NCBI RefSeq assembly: GCF_001522545.3
Contig: NC_031770.1
Span: 20,029,491 to 20,093,490 of the forward strand
Reading direction: 5' to 3'
From: Parus major
Taxonomy: Eukaryota; Chordata; Aves; Passeriformes; Paridae
Length of the DNA: 64,000 bases
How positions within the stretch are numbered: position 1 is the stretch's first letter; each line of letters starts with the position of its first letter. Made by a program: the position numbers and the translations under genes. Shown in pieces: positions 39,501-51,056 of this stretch. The notes below the pieces were generated by a model that worked only from the letters and a program-made list of their open reading frames with translations, did not search any database and was not told where the DNA came from.

Positions 39501-42448
39501 TGTTTGTCTCTGCTGATATTTCTGAATCTCAGGAAGACTTTGCAATTCAAAGGAGCTAAAGCCATAATCATTCTTCTGGTTCTACATTGGTTGAGACTGT
39601 TTTGTATGGCAGGTTTAGCAAAGTGTCATTCAGCCTCTAATGCAGCCCCTATCCTATCTCAGAGCTATGTCTGGATATTCCTTTCGTCTTCAAAATCATA
39701 TGTTTATAAGCAGATTGAATGAAACAGGGATTGGCTCCTGCAGAGAAGTGCAATACAGAATCACAAAATCATTTAAGTTGAAGGGACTTTTTGGAGTAAT
39801 TTCCAAATTTCTGCTAAAAGCAGGACAAACTTATGTTTGATAAGGTTGCTCCAGGCATTTTCAGTTTGAGTAGTGTGCATCTCCCTACAGATGGACAGTC
39901 CACAGCTTTCCAAATCCTATAGCCTGTTCCAGTCTTTGACCATCCTCATCATAAGAAAAAAAGTAAAAACACCCAGAGAAACCTGCCCTGATCTCTTACT
40001 GCTTCTTGTTTTCACAATGTGCCTCTGAGAAAAGTCTGGGCCTGTCTTCCCTGTATGCTTGCATAAGGCAGAGGAACAGTTAAGTTCTCTTCCTACTTGC
40101 TCCTAAGACTGGACAAACCATGTTCTTTCAGCTTCAACTCTCATGCAAGGTAGTCCAACCACAAACCAGCTTGGTGTCCCTCCACGGGATTCACTCTGGT
40201 GTGCTGCAGTGTCTTTCATTTACCAGTGTCCACAGCTGGACACAGTAGTCCAGATGTGCTCTTACACATGATGACTGGAGGGGAAGAATCATCTCCTTGG
40301 AACCCCTGCCCACTTTTTTCCTAACCTAGACCTGTGCTTGTTCGTCCTCATCATTTCGAGAGTGCACTGGTGGCCAGTGTTCAGTTTGTAATCCATTTCA
40401 ACTCAGTGCTGTTCTTCAAAGCTTTATAGATTTATATGTCTAGGAAAATGATGGCAGCTCACTTTCCTGTCAGCTGCAAACTCACTGGGAGTATACCCCA
40501 TCTTACTGCCCAGGTCATTAGTAACATTTTCAATCAGAGTTGGTCCCTGTATCAATCTCAGAGAGGTACCACAGCCTGCTAGTAGAACTGGAATAATCTT
40601 TCTTTCTGTTCTTATCTTCCAGATTCAGGCTAAGCTTTGGCTTTCCTTGTTCCAACCTTACATGTTTAGGTAGATGAAAATGAGAATTGTGTACATAGAG
40701 AAAAGCATTAATGAAATTCTGTAACCCAAATTCTGAAAAGCAATCATGCTTTTAAGCATTAAACTGAAACCTGCTTAGGTGTAAGGCTGTGATAAAAGAT
40801 CTGATTCTGTTGAGAGGTTGCTACTGAGATACCTGTAAGAATAATAATTGTCGTCATGCATTTTTGCTTTCAAGTAACAATGTATTTTCCAAGGAGAGAT
40901 TAAAAATCATGATGATTAAAAATACACTTTTTTTTAAAGTGGTCTCAAAATTCTGTGTAAGACAAACAATTTATCTGTTGTTTTCATAAACCTGTGCTCA
41001 GATCTATGCAGGACTTTGCAATTTTTCTTTTTTCACCATGCAGAAGAATTGAAGCTAAGCAGTGGTCACCTATCTTTAGCTGCACTTGGGCATTCCAAAT
41101 GTCAGTCCAGGTCAACACAAAAAGCACAAGCATAATTCACTGCCTGCTTTAAAACTATGCCAAGATGAGTAAATTGGTGGAGGGTTGTGCTGAGTAGTGA
41201 CCCTGGGTCAAGCACTGTGCCCTCTCTCTCGCTCCCAGGTCTGGCAGGTTTGCTGGCATGCTGCTGTACTAATGCCTCTGGAATGCTTTCTTCACACCAG
41301 CACAGCGTGCTCCATATTAATTCTCACCAGTAAAGAAAAGCAGCGATATGTCCAATGGTCTGCTTTTCCCAGCTGTTCTCATCAGCATTGGTGCCATGAT
41401 CAGTCCTTCACCTCTCTTGTAGAGTCCTCAGCTGCAAATGGGTCTGAACTTAAGGAAATAGGAAAAATTACGTTCCCAAAGAAACAGAAAATCCCTCTGT
41501 CTCAGGAGCAAGAAATCAGTGTGCACTGGGGAATAGGACCCACATTCCCCATGGCACTTCAAGCCCTGAGTTCTTTAATCAATTGGGGTGTTTCCTGTAT
41601 TTTCTGTTAAGGAAATATAATCCAATTACAAGCATTGTAATATTAATATTATCAGTAAACTAAATATGTCAGTTTGTCAATAATAGTGATGAGAATTTAT
41701 ATTAAATCTGCAATTTTTATTTCACTTCATAAGGTTTTTGCATAGAAGAAGTAATGTCTTTTTGTGAAATATTCATATTTTTCCACCGCCAGTTCATCCC
41801 CTAAGTGTTTAGTGTTGTATACATGCCAGTTTACAGTCTCAGCCTACTTGTGTTTGAGTCAGTTAGGAAAAAGAGTCTTGCAGTAAAGTGTTTGGAAACT
41901 TCTGCAGTGAAACATTTAAGTAAAATGTATTTCTATTAGAGAATTGGCTCATTAATCTCAAAAAGCACATACAAAACCAATTATTTTCTTACAAGATTTA
42001 GAAGAATAAGGATGAAATGTATGAATGTAAGAATCAATGTATGCTGGAAAAATTTGAAATTGAGTTCACCAGCCAATTAAAAAGACCTTAATCAGGTCTG
42101 ACATTTCATTTCCTTATTATCTTGTTACATTCCTCTAAAAAATGAATCGATAGATAAAGTACTGTTTTCTCATTCTTAAAAAAAGCAAAACAGTCTTGTT
42201 CATTGTCTTTTCTTTTTAGATACATTAGTGCCAAATTCAGTTGTCAAAAAAAACAAAATATATTTTCCTACATTCTGAATTAACTGATAAACTGTATTTA
42301 GCATGTCATATGTAAACAGTATTAACCTGAAGATAAAAAATTCTTTTTTCATAACTCCCTTAATTATGTTTTTTAAAAAAACTTTCTTTCATTGTTGTGT
42401 GTTTGATGTCTCCTTCAAAATATTTTTTTTCTGTTTTAAAATGTATAG
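36569..42448 (+). other. USH2A: USH2A intron 26 (5,880 bp)
   Basis: It contains the antisense CR1 at 39754-40595. The stretch 38440-39130 is a moderately complex block that I could not assign; an LTR remnant is possible but no terminal structure is convincing. The rest is AT-rich and unassigned. The plus frame 41197-41610 has no family resemblance. The intron ends 'aaatgtatag', with T-rich sequence a little further upstream. Confidence 0.9.
39754..40595 (-). mobile_element. CR1 LINE fragment, antisense, moderately diverged
   Basis: The + strand begins 'tacagaatcacaaaatcat', a decayed CR1 terminal repeat. It continues with the antisense 3' region ('ctgttccagtctttgacca' near 39926, 'ctggacacagtagtccag' near 40236). 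It reaches reverse-transcriptase-derived blocks near 40490-40590 ('aactcactgggagtatacc', 'cagagttggtccctgtatc'). Limits are approximate. The ORF2 frame is broken throughout. Confidence 0.85.
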
Positions 42449-42722
42449 ATTGAGCTGAAAAGTGGACTATTAAACATATTCTTAAGAACTGGCATGGTCT
42501 TTACCCAAGTGGACGTCTGGCTGGGACTGTCTTATTGTGATGGGAAGTGGAATGAAGTCACCGTGAACAAGGAGGGCTCTGTGATTTCAGCCACTATGAA
42601 TGAACTGAGAGAGCAAGCGCTTGAACCTCATGTTCAGCAGCTGAAAGTAAACTCACCTGTCTACATAGGAGGAATCCCACCTGCCATTCAGAGTTTTTAT
42701 AGAGAATTGGGGTTAGAACAAG
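42449..42722 (+). CDS. USH2A: USH2A exon 27: laminin G domain 2, central part
   Basis: The largest exon here (274 nt) starts in phase 0 after 'atgtatag' and ends phase 1 before 'gtaaga'. It encodes 'IELKSGLLNIFLRTGMVFTQ', 'LGLSYCDGKWNEVTVNKEGS' and 'VNSPVYIGGIPPAIQSFYRE' ahead of LGLEQ. 'C-D-G-K-W-N-E-V' is the laminin G strand that usually reads D-G-x-W-H, here with Asn replacing His as in the human protein. 'P-V-Y-I-G-G-I-P' is the equivalent of the G-G-L-P motif in exon 24. The length equals human exon 27 (c.5299-5572, from memory). Confidence 0.97.
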
Positions 42723-45681
42723 GTAAGATGACACCAAGAAGAACATACGTTTTTGAAAACTGGTGTCATGCACTAGGTGGACATTCTTCTGCTGATAGTC
42801 TAAATTAATGGATGTGCAACATGAATTTTTCCTCCCACCCATTGTGACTCTACCATCCCTACCCATCTAGCTTTACTTAGACCTGATCCTTTTGTAGTGC
42901 TATAAAAATTCTTCCAGTGATACCTGAGACAGTCTGATAAGAGAGGACCTGGAGTGTAGGAAGTGGTAAAGTGAGATGCACAACCAGGTGATCTCAGATC
43001 TTCATCAGAGAACGTCAGTTTACAGAAACATGTTTTACTTGATAAACTTCTGTCACTCACAGATCTGGAATACAAAACCAGTGGGAGACAGTAAACATAG
43101 CTTAAATCAGTGTAATGATGCTGGGGGATGCTGCCCCATGGAAGAGCAGCTGAGAGTTTGTTAGTCTGTTTCAGGCAATACTGATTCTGATCTAAAAAGC
43201 TGAGTATAAACACCTGAATTTGGAATTTGGCTGTAATTGCTGTGATGTTTTCTTCATTATCAGATGGAAGGAAGATGATCATATATTTAGCCATCACTGT
43301 GACCTTTCTATTCTGGAACAGGTCAAATTTTTAGGGAAAAGAGAGAAGCATTAATTGTATCCTTATACTAATGGCCTCCACAAAAGGATCTATTGTATGA
43401 AGCCTAGTCCAAAAGTGTCTACTAAACTGGCTCTGTTTGGGTGTGTTTTTTCAGTACTTGTGAAACTGTTCATCAGTCATGGGGTATTTTTCAGCTACTG
43501 TGGACAAATGTGTATCAGTAAGTGAGGAGTAGGGAATCCAGTAAGTGGCTGTAACTGCATGAACTCACACTGAATGTGCACATTCAAGTGAGCTGTATTG
43601 GAGCCTTTTGTTTTTGTGGCTATAGAATGGTTCAAGAATATTTTTCTAAGTGCTCCTCCAACTCTAGGTATCACATATAATGTAGTCTTCCTTCAGGTTC
43701 TGTGTGCATAATATTTATGGCCCAAAAGAGCTGGCCAGTCATACCCTGTCAATGTTGTCCTGTAGCAGATGGTGTAGCCTTGTGAGTGGATGCATTCACA
43801 ACTCCTGCAGCAAGGAGATCTGTGAACAAAGAATCTAGGGCAAAATTACATATAAAATGAATGTCTGAACTGCATATCAAGGGACATCAATAAATATTTC
43901 TTTCCCACCAAACCTCCTCAGCATGCAACAAAATAAGAGAGTGGCTGTGAATTTATATTTAGAGTGTATGAAGATAAATAATATCTTATGTACTCCTAAA
44001 TGTAGGTTCAGGTGTGCAAGATTAGATATTATAGCTTAAAACATACTTTTTATTTAGGACTACAATGATGTAGTGCTAAGATAATAGAATATGGAGATCT
44101 TCCCATTTAATAAATATTTAGAAAATATTTTCTCAATCTATGGCTGCTTGGTAGTTAATTTTTTAATAAAGAATGTTGTTTTACTCTCAGCAAATAAGTG
44201 ATAAATATTATTCTCCTCCTGCCTCACCTCTATGTGAGTTACAACTTGAAGAAGTTTTAGCTGGAGTCTGCAAGCCCTTGCATGACCCATCACGTGGCCT
44301 CTTGAGAGGTTCAAATGGAAGCTACATGGAAGGAATGTTTGTGAAAATTTGTACTATCTGCAGTTAATTGAGAATAGACAGGATTGCTTGGCTCATGTCA
44401 GTGAGAAATATTCAAATAATGATAAATGTGGCTAAAAAGATACTAGAAATTATGTGTTAAAATAGATTGTAGAGAATGCATCTCACTGCAAATCAAACAC
44501 AACTTAATTTTATCTTATGATTAGGATGCCTGGGTAGACTGGGACTAATTCTTTCCTTTGTCACAGACTAAAAAACTGAGCTGTCACTGTGGACTAGGAG
44601 TTGAACTTAAAGTTGGATGTATTCATTTTAAGGAGCAGTTTGGCCAAATTCCTTGGGGAGAGAGAAAGTGTTATAGAGGATGATTCAAAATGGATGTCCA
44701 CCTTCAGTACCCCTTTTTTCATGAACTGTATATGGACATTAAATTCTCAGTTCAGGTGGCTAAGGACACATACTGTTCTGATCTGTCATCTTGCTGTAAT
44801 AAATGCAATAAAAGTACATAAGATATAAATAAGATACAAATAAGATACAAATACATTAGCTTTCACAAAGCTAAAGAGAAGCACTGATCTGTGAGGGGTG
44901 GATTTTAAATTTACAAAGTTAATTCTTAAATTAATTGAAGTCTTCAGTTTGGTTGCTATTTACTTTGGTTTTGTGTTAAGCACCAACCACTACTCAGATT
45001 TGAGACCCATCTTATATAAATTTATTAATTTTTAGTAAATATAAAAGTTTTAATAACTACATTCTGATTTTTGTAGCTGTGTTGTAACTGCAAGTAACTG
45101 ATTTAACATATTTGTACTTTCGATAGGAATGTCACACATACACAGAAATATATGGATATATAGACATAAATATAAAATGAAACTTCTTAATTTTTTTATC
45201 ATAAAGAAGTTTTTTGGGTTACGTTTCTGGAGTATGTTTGTAAACAACACATGAGTTATGTCCCTGTTAGACAAAACTGATATGCCTCCATCTGATCTCC
45301 TGAAGTTAATTGTAATTTTAATCTAGATGTTCTTTTCCATTTGAGGAAGTATGTATATTTAACAAAATAGTAGCAAGCAGAGAGCTGATTTTAAAAGTCA
45401 GAGAATCACTTTCATGGTAATAATTTCAAAGTGAGGAGTGATGAAAGAGAAAAAGGAAAGGTATTTCCTTGTGGGACAGAACTGCTAACAGTGAAAGTGT
45501 AGATCAGTAAGGCAGGAATTTGCCACCTTTGTATCTTGAAAGTGGAGACAGAATGTCATGTTGGAAGTCAACATATTTCCATTACAGTCTTTAATGTTGA
45601 AAATATAGAATTGAAAGGAACAGAAGTGTTTCTTAATGACTGAAGCTCTTTATGTGGTACTAATCCCTTACTGTTTGCTAG
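42723..45681 (+). other. USH2A: USH2A intron 27 (2,959 bp)
   Basis: No recognised transposon. A small tandem repeat sits at 44816-44853. The longest open frame of the window (42800-43297, minus, 165 codons) lies here but shows no family signature and no splice or promoter context. The acceptor is 'ctgtttgctag'. Confidence 0.9.
44816..44853 (+). repeat. Short tandem repeat, about 11-bp unit
   Basis: 'ataagatacaa'-type units occur about three times in a row ('aaataagatacaaataag' and neighbours). This is a minor microsatellite-like patch in intron 27. Confidence 0.7.
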
Positions 45682-45885
45682 GTTTCGGTGGTTGCATGAA
45701 GGATGTTAAATTTACACGAGGTGCTGTCGTTAACTTGGCATCTGTGTCCAGCAGTGCTGTCAGAGTCAATCTGGATGGATGCCTATCAACTGACAGTGCT
45801 GTTAACTGCAGGGGAAATGACTCCATCCTTGTGTACCGAGGAAAAGAGCAGAGTGTTTATGAGAGTGCTCTACAACCATTTACAG
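45682..45885 (+). CDS. USH2A: USH2A exon 28: laminin G domain 2 end and FN3 start
   Basis: The 204-nt exon, phase 1 at both ends, lies between 'gtttgctag' and 'gtagcg'. It encodes 'GFGGCMKDVKFTRGAVVNLA', 'VNLDGCLSTDSAVNCRGNDS' and 'YESALQPFT'. The Cys pair in 'GGCM' and 'DGCL' closes the laminin G domain. The following 'YRGKEQSVYESALQPFTEY' belongs to a fibronectin III domain that overlaps this boundary in usherin. 'NDS' is a sequon. The length equals human exon 28 (c.5573-5776, from memory). The stretch around 'FTRGAVVNLASVSS' is almost identical to mammalian usherin as I recall it. The donor 'gtagcg' is weak at +4 to +6. Confidence 0.97.
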
Positions 45886-46009
45886 GTAGCGCATTGGTTC
45901 CTTAAATAAAATACATCGTTTTCATTCCATTCTTCACTAGTGTGTTACTGTGTTCAGAATTTTTTTTTTAATCTTTTACCTCCTCTGTTCTTCTCAATGT
46001 CCTTTGAAG
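45886..46009 (+). other. USH2A: USH2A intron 28 (124 bp)
   Basis: The shortest intron here. It runs from 'gtagcg' through a T run and a C/T-rich tract to 'cctttgaag'. Reading through from exon 28 meets a stop at once, so retention would truncate the protein. Confidence 0.95.
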
Positions 46010-46090
46010 AATATCTCTATAGGGTGGTTGCCTTAAATGAAGGAGGATCAGTGTCTAGTGCGTGGACCCACGTTCGAACAAGAGAATCAG
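46010..46090 (+). CDS. USH2A: USH2A exon 29: C-terminal half of FN3 repeat 5
   Basis: The 81-nt exon, phase 1 at both ends, lies between 'cctttgaag' and 'gtaaat'. It encodes 'EYLYRVVALNEGGSVSSAWT' and then HVRTRES. 'Y-x-Y-R-V-x-A-x-N-x-x-G-S-x-x-S-x-W' is the conserved F and G strand pattern of a fibronectin III repeat. It completes the domain begun in exon 28. The length equals human exon 29 (c.5777-5857, from memory). Confidence 0.97.
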
Positions 46091-48464
46091 GTAAATATAA
46101 TTTTAAGGTTTACTTGTTCTTATTTTTCATAAGCTATTTAATGTCAGGGTGAAGGTGTTCAAGAAGTGTCTGGATACAATCCCGTGCCCTGTGCTCTAGG
46201 ATAACCCTGCTTGAGCAGGGAGGTTGGACCCAATGTGTTCCCTTCCAACTTGACTCATTCTGTGGAGATAATCCAACCAAAACAATTTTGATTAGTGAAT
46301 CTTGCAAAATGATTCTGAGGGGGTGAAACTGCTTAATGCTTCAAACAGGTACCAGATTACAGTCACTTTACAGTGTAAAGTGTTCAGGCAAGTATTTTCT
46401 TCTTATAAGTCAAGGTATTTTCCAAATATGTATTAGTTTATGTAATTAAGGACAGTAAAGGATTGAACTGCGTTAACTGAGTAAGCTTAACCATCTATTT
46501 GTGTTCATATGTACACATCTAACATCATGTTACATGAGTAGGCTGAAGTAAATCAATATTTTCTTACATATAACTTAGTGCTACAAAATCAGTGTAGAGA
46601 AAGGTGATACTGGGATAGCAAGCACAAGCTGTGGAAAAGAAGAGGCCATGTATTTGCTAGGGACAAGGTGATCCTGTGAAAGTTGTTTTTTTAAATGACC
46701 TACACGTGGGTGTGCTGCTCAGTGCTGCTGCATGAGGATTATTTTAACAAACAGTCCATAGGCTGTGTGAAAATGTGGCAATATTTACTAGAACAGAAGC
46801 ACATGGCTTGCGGAAAAGGTTTCAGAGTAGGAAGATGATACATTAAAAATCACATTTTTCATAAGCCTTATGAAGAAAATTTTTAAAAAAACTTTTCCTC
46901 TTCTGGTCAGTGCTTTTGCAAACTTTATCAAGCCAAGATTTTGAAGATTTACAGTTCTGTGTATTTTACTTAACTAACTTCCTCTCTTCTTGAAATTGAA
47001 GCCCAATTGCATTCCATCATTGCAGAGCATTCTTTTCATGTAAGTCATCCAATGTACCACCTTTAAAAATTATGTGATATGTGCATAAATATTGGACTTG
47101 CAGATGCGTTTGTATACAACCTGTACTTTGTGTGCCACCCAGAAGGGATAGAATATATGCATATTTTCATGTCAACCATCTGACAACTGTAAGGCTTGCC
47201 ACAAATTTATGTTTGCAAGCTGACCACAGCACTGAGCAGTCCGTGTTCCCTGGGGTTGGACAATAATTGCGCTATTTAATTATTTTTGAGTTGGTTTTGT
47301 TATATCCCTTATGAGAAGACCATCTGCTGTACAGTACCTTACCTCACCCTGTGATACACTTCATAACTAATGAAATCAATATATTGCTGTAGTAATAGGA
47401 GCTTTCTTAGAGTATCACTTTCTTTACAGAAGAATCACAACTTCCAGGTATTTTTGTACTTTCCATATTGGTACCCTTCTTATAAGAAACAAGGATGCAT
47501 TCATATTTAATGAAACAGAACAGTCAAATTACCAAAAAATAGGCTATTTGATGGTGAGAAAAGCGAGTGATCATCAGCAGGGCAAGGGAGTCCACATGCA
47601 TCTACAGCAAACTCATCATCCATCATCCTGCCATAGTGTTCCTTGGGTCTTTCCTCTGCATCCCTTGTGCAGTCATCTGTGATGAAGCTGTTACTGACCA
47701 GACCTTTACTTGGCATAGTAATATCCAAGAAATAGTTAGAGGTTTAGAAAATGGACTGATTTATTTTTATTAGCAACTCTATGCATATATGATCTTGGTT
47801 TTCCAGTTCTTTAAAACATTTAAATTTCCTTTTTCATTTTTTTTCATCTTTTTGTCATATGGAATGACCAGAAGCAAAGGATTTTGCAAAAAGGCCTTAA
47901 AAATCTCTGCTTTGCCCCAAGAAAGGTGCATGGCATTGTGAAAATAAAATATGCATGTAGAAAATAAATGGAAGAGCTTTAATTTTTTTTTAAGAACTTC
48001 TGTAATAGAGAATAGAAATTTTCAGAAGCATTTCATAGTTGTGGCATTCTGTGGCTTAGATACCCAACTGATAAATATCAAACTCTTCTCTGCTGGAATA
48101 CTGCCCTGCTTCATTCGATTGTATTATTATAATTCCTGTGCTTGTTAGCTACATACAATCCACCTCCGCTCTTTGTGAGTGATGCTTAAATATGTTTGAT
48201 ACATGAAATGTTTTTGGAAAATTGCAACAAGACAAGAAGGAATGTTATGTAGATGGAGTTTTGATGGTTTTGAAATATAGCTTAAACTGAATAGCTCAAG
48301 ATGTGCAGTCATATTAAATCAATGCTGAAAAGTTACAACTCTAATAAATTGTATTTATGCTAATGGTTGAGTCTGATTTACTGCAGCCATTAAAAGTGAA
48401 GAATAGGGGCAATAGTCTCCTTAGAACTGCCATTTTCTCTATTTTCTATTTTATCCTTCTACAG
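46091..48464 (+). other. USH2A: USH2A intron 29 (2,374 bp)
   Basis: It contains a short sense CR1 3' fragment at 46144-46266; the rest is AT-rich. A minus-strand frame at 47507-47728 has a somewhat protein-like composition but is unassigned. The intron ends with a good acceptor, 'ttatccttctacag'. Confidence 0.92.
46144..46266 (+). mobile_element. CR1 LINE 3' end, short sense fragment
   Basis: 'ggtgttcaagaagtgtctgg', 'ttgagcagggaggttggacc' and 'tgttcccttccaacttga' appear in the order of a CR1 3' end, finishing with 'cattctgtgga'. It is only about 120 bp long, lies just 53 bp after exon 29, and runs in the gene's direction. Confidence 0.9.
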
Positions 48465-48650
48465 TTCCACAAAATGTGCCAACTCCCTCAAGAGTTCACA
48501 GTATAAATGGTTACAGCATTGAGGTCACCTGGGACAAACCAGCTGGGGTCATAGGTGTAATTGAGAAGTACATTTTGAAAGCATATGAAGCGGATGGTCC
48601 CACTGTACCCATCACCAGTGCTGAGCTTTCTGACGCTGGTATGCTCACAG
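48465..48650 (+). CDS. USH2A: USH2A exon 30: N-terminal half of FN3 repeat 6
   Basis: The 186-nt exon, phase 1 at both ends, lies between 'ccttctacag' and 'gtaaat'. It encodes 'VPQNVPTPSRVHSINGYSIE' followed by 'VTWDKPAGVIGVIEKYILKA' and a variable loop ending 'AGMLTG'. 'P-x-x-V-P-x-P', 'I-x-V-T-W-D-x-P' and 'G-V-I-x-K-Y' are A, B and C strand signatures of a fibronectin III repeat, including the core Trp. Human exon 30 is 192 nt by my recollection. The two-codon difference is in the loop after 'ILKAY', where the sequences differ most. Confidence 0.96.
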
Positions 48651-50016
48651 GTAAATGTTGTTAAGTACCATTTTTTAGGCATATCTAATAACACAGGATG
48701 CTTATCCCTGCTTTTGTTCATCTATAAAGTACTATTTGTCTGTTTTTGTGTATACACAGCATAGATAACATTTGGGAGGGTTATTATTTGTGTCAGCATC
48801 CTCATAGTGATGTACTGATTTCAAAGAACAATAGAAATTAAGATACAGCACAAATACTAAAAAGCAATTTCAAAATTATTTATGATCTGGGGAGAAATCC
48901 TTTTTTTGTTTGCTTTTATTTGCTTCGTATATGTGATTTTTTTTAAGCCATTCCCTATTGTTCCATGCAGTTCATCTCAGTTATTCTGTGGGTCCCAAAT
49001 GATACTGTTTGACCTGATGTATGAAAGCCCTTGAAATAGCTGCCTAATTTTGATCATATAAACCTAACTGATTCCAGTGGAAACTAGCATACATTTGGGT
49101 TAATCAGATGCTGTGGTTGATGCCACTGGTATGTGGAGGTAGGTTATTATGGAATAAAGAAATTCATGGCTTTGGGTTTATGGGGTGAGAATGTTATAGA
49201 GAACATTTTGGGACATTTCTTCCTGCCAGGATAGTGTGGATATGGCTTTCTGCTCTCTGTGAAAGAACTGCTCTCTATGAAAAAGTTCTCTAGGAAGGAA
49301 GCATATTACTGACAAGAAACTGGATTATGTTATATGATGACTAAATGGGGAAATAGTGGCAGACCAATAGATTCATTTTTATGATCTCAGACATCAATTC
49401 TATAATTTGTAACAATTTAAAAAGTGGTAATGACTCAATGCTCTAAGCTGGTGCTTTGGTTTGGGCAGTACAAGAGTCTGGGAAAGTGTGTTAACCCTCA
49501 GGCAGTGTGCTATTTCCTGAAGCCCAGGTAATAGTTTTTACATAAGTATGTATGGTTTGTGTTTCTCTGCCAAAACCTATGTATACATTTTCAAGGGAAA
49601 AATTGGACATATTTTATTTTCTCCAATTTGAACTATCTTAACTATTTGTCAGTAGTGAACTTACCAGAATAATAGCATGGGCTTTTTGTCCTTACTGTGA
49701 TTTCTTTAATGACCTTGTTTTCAACATTCTTTATCTATGCTGGTTTATTATTGGTGTATTATGATTATATTGGTAGAAATTAAAGACTGACATATGGATT
49801 AGGTAGGTTACTCCAGCTGATAGAACCAAAATGTTGTATAACTTGTTTGGCATTGTGCCAGGATTGTCTGTCAGGGTTATGAAAATGTTTGCACCAGGCT
49901 GGACAGGTAAGAGGTTATCCTGCAGCCTGCAGCTTACAGGAGGTAGAAGAAACAACATACCTTTACATTAAATAGAGACAGTGAATGGATCCTGGTTCTT
50001 TAGCCTGTTACAGCAG

Positions 50017-50360
50017 ATAGAATCATAGAATCATCAAGGTTGAAAGAGACCTATTGAAGCCCATCATCGACCCAACACCACCACTGTACCCACTAAACCA
50101 TTAAACCACATCACCTATCACCAGATTCAGACATCTCTTGAACACCTCCAGAGCTGGTGATTCTTCTACCAGTTCCCTGGGCAGCCCATTTCAATGTCTG
50201 TCCACCGAAACAGTGAAACCTTTTTATAAAATCTAATCTAAATCTCCCCTGTCTCAGTTTGAGGCCATTTTCTCTTGTCCTCTCACTGTAGGCACAGAAG
50301 AAGAGACTGTCCCCCACCTCACAACAACCTCCCATCAGGGAGTTGTAGAGAGCTGTCAAA
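50017..50360 (-). mobile_element. CR1 LINE 3' fragment, antisense (first of a tandem pair)
   Basis: It begins with two copies of the CR1 terminal octamer in antisense ('atagaatcatagaatc'). It then shows 'cttgaacacctccagag', 'ccctgggcagcccattt' and 'ctcttgtcctctcactgt', the standard antisense CR1 3' order. It is truncated at about 50360. It is well preserved and so relatively young. Confidence 0.94.
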
Positions 50361-50370
50361 TAATGCAAAA

Positions 50371-50992
50371 TAGAATTATGATATCATAGAATACCATGTT
50401 GGAAGGGAGCACAAGGATCGTCTGATCCAATGCTTTTTGGCAAAAGTACAGTCTAGACAAGATGGCCCAGCACCCTTTCCAGCTGAATCTTTAAGTGTAA
50501 AGAGCTAGGGAATCCACCACTTCTTGGGAACATTATTCCAGTCGCTGATTGTGCTCATTGTGAATTTTTTTTGTCTTGTGTCCAATTGTAGTCTCCTCAA
50601 GAATAACTTGTATTCATTACGCCTGGTCTTTTCCATGTGACTCATTGTAAAAATGGGTTCTCCATCTTCCTTGTAGCCACCCTTTAAATACTGGAATATG
50701 GTGATAAGGTCTCTACTGATCCTTTTTTCCTCAGGGCTGAACAAACCAATTCATAGTCTTGCCTTATTTGACAGGCTACCCAACACTCTGATTATCTTTG
50801 TCATCCTTTTCTGGACTCTCTCCAGTCTGTCCACATCTTTTTTGCACAGCAGGGACCAAAACTGAACACAGGTGTGGCCTGATAAGCCCTGAGTGGAATA
50901 AAGACTTCTTTATCTCTGCTGGAGATGTCCTCATTGATGCAATCCAGCATCCTGTTGGCTTTGTTTGCCACACACACTCTCCAATCACATGA
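50371..50992 (-). mobile_element. CR1 LINE, antisense (second of a tandem pair)
   Basis: It starts with a decayed terminal repeat ('tagaattatgatatcatag') and shares long blocks with the copy at 5230. Examples are 'gaatccaccacttcttggga', 'acaagatggcccag' and 'ctctgctggagatgtcctc'. It is therefore the same subfamily, truncated earlier. The minus-strand frame at 50776-50988 is ORF2 C-terminus debris. It lies about 10 bp from the previous CR1 in the same orientation. Confidence 0.94.
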
Positions 50993-51056
50993 CAAAAAGA
51001 ATGTAAGAATGTCTGTATTCAGATGTTGATCTATATGATTGTGTCAGATTATGACC

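Noticed and set aside
41197..41610. 137-codon plus-strand frame in intron 26
   Set aside because: No family motif, no exon-like splice borders and no relation to the usherin domain pattern.
42800..43297. Longest open frame in the window (165 codons, minus strand)
   Set aside because: No recognisable domain, mixed low-information composition, and a location in intron 27 with no promoter, splice or polyA context. A frame of this length is possible by chance in 64 kb.
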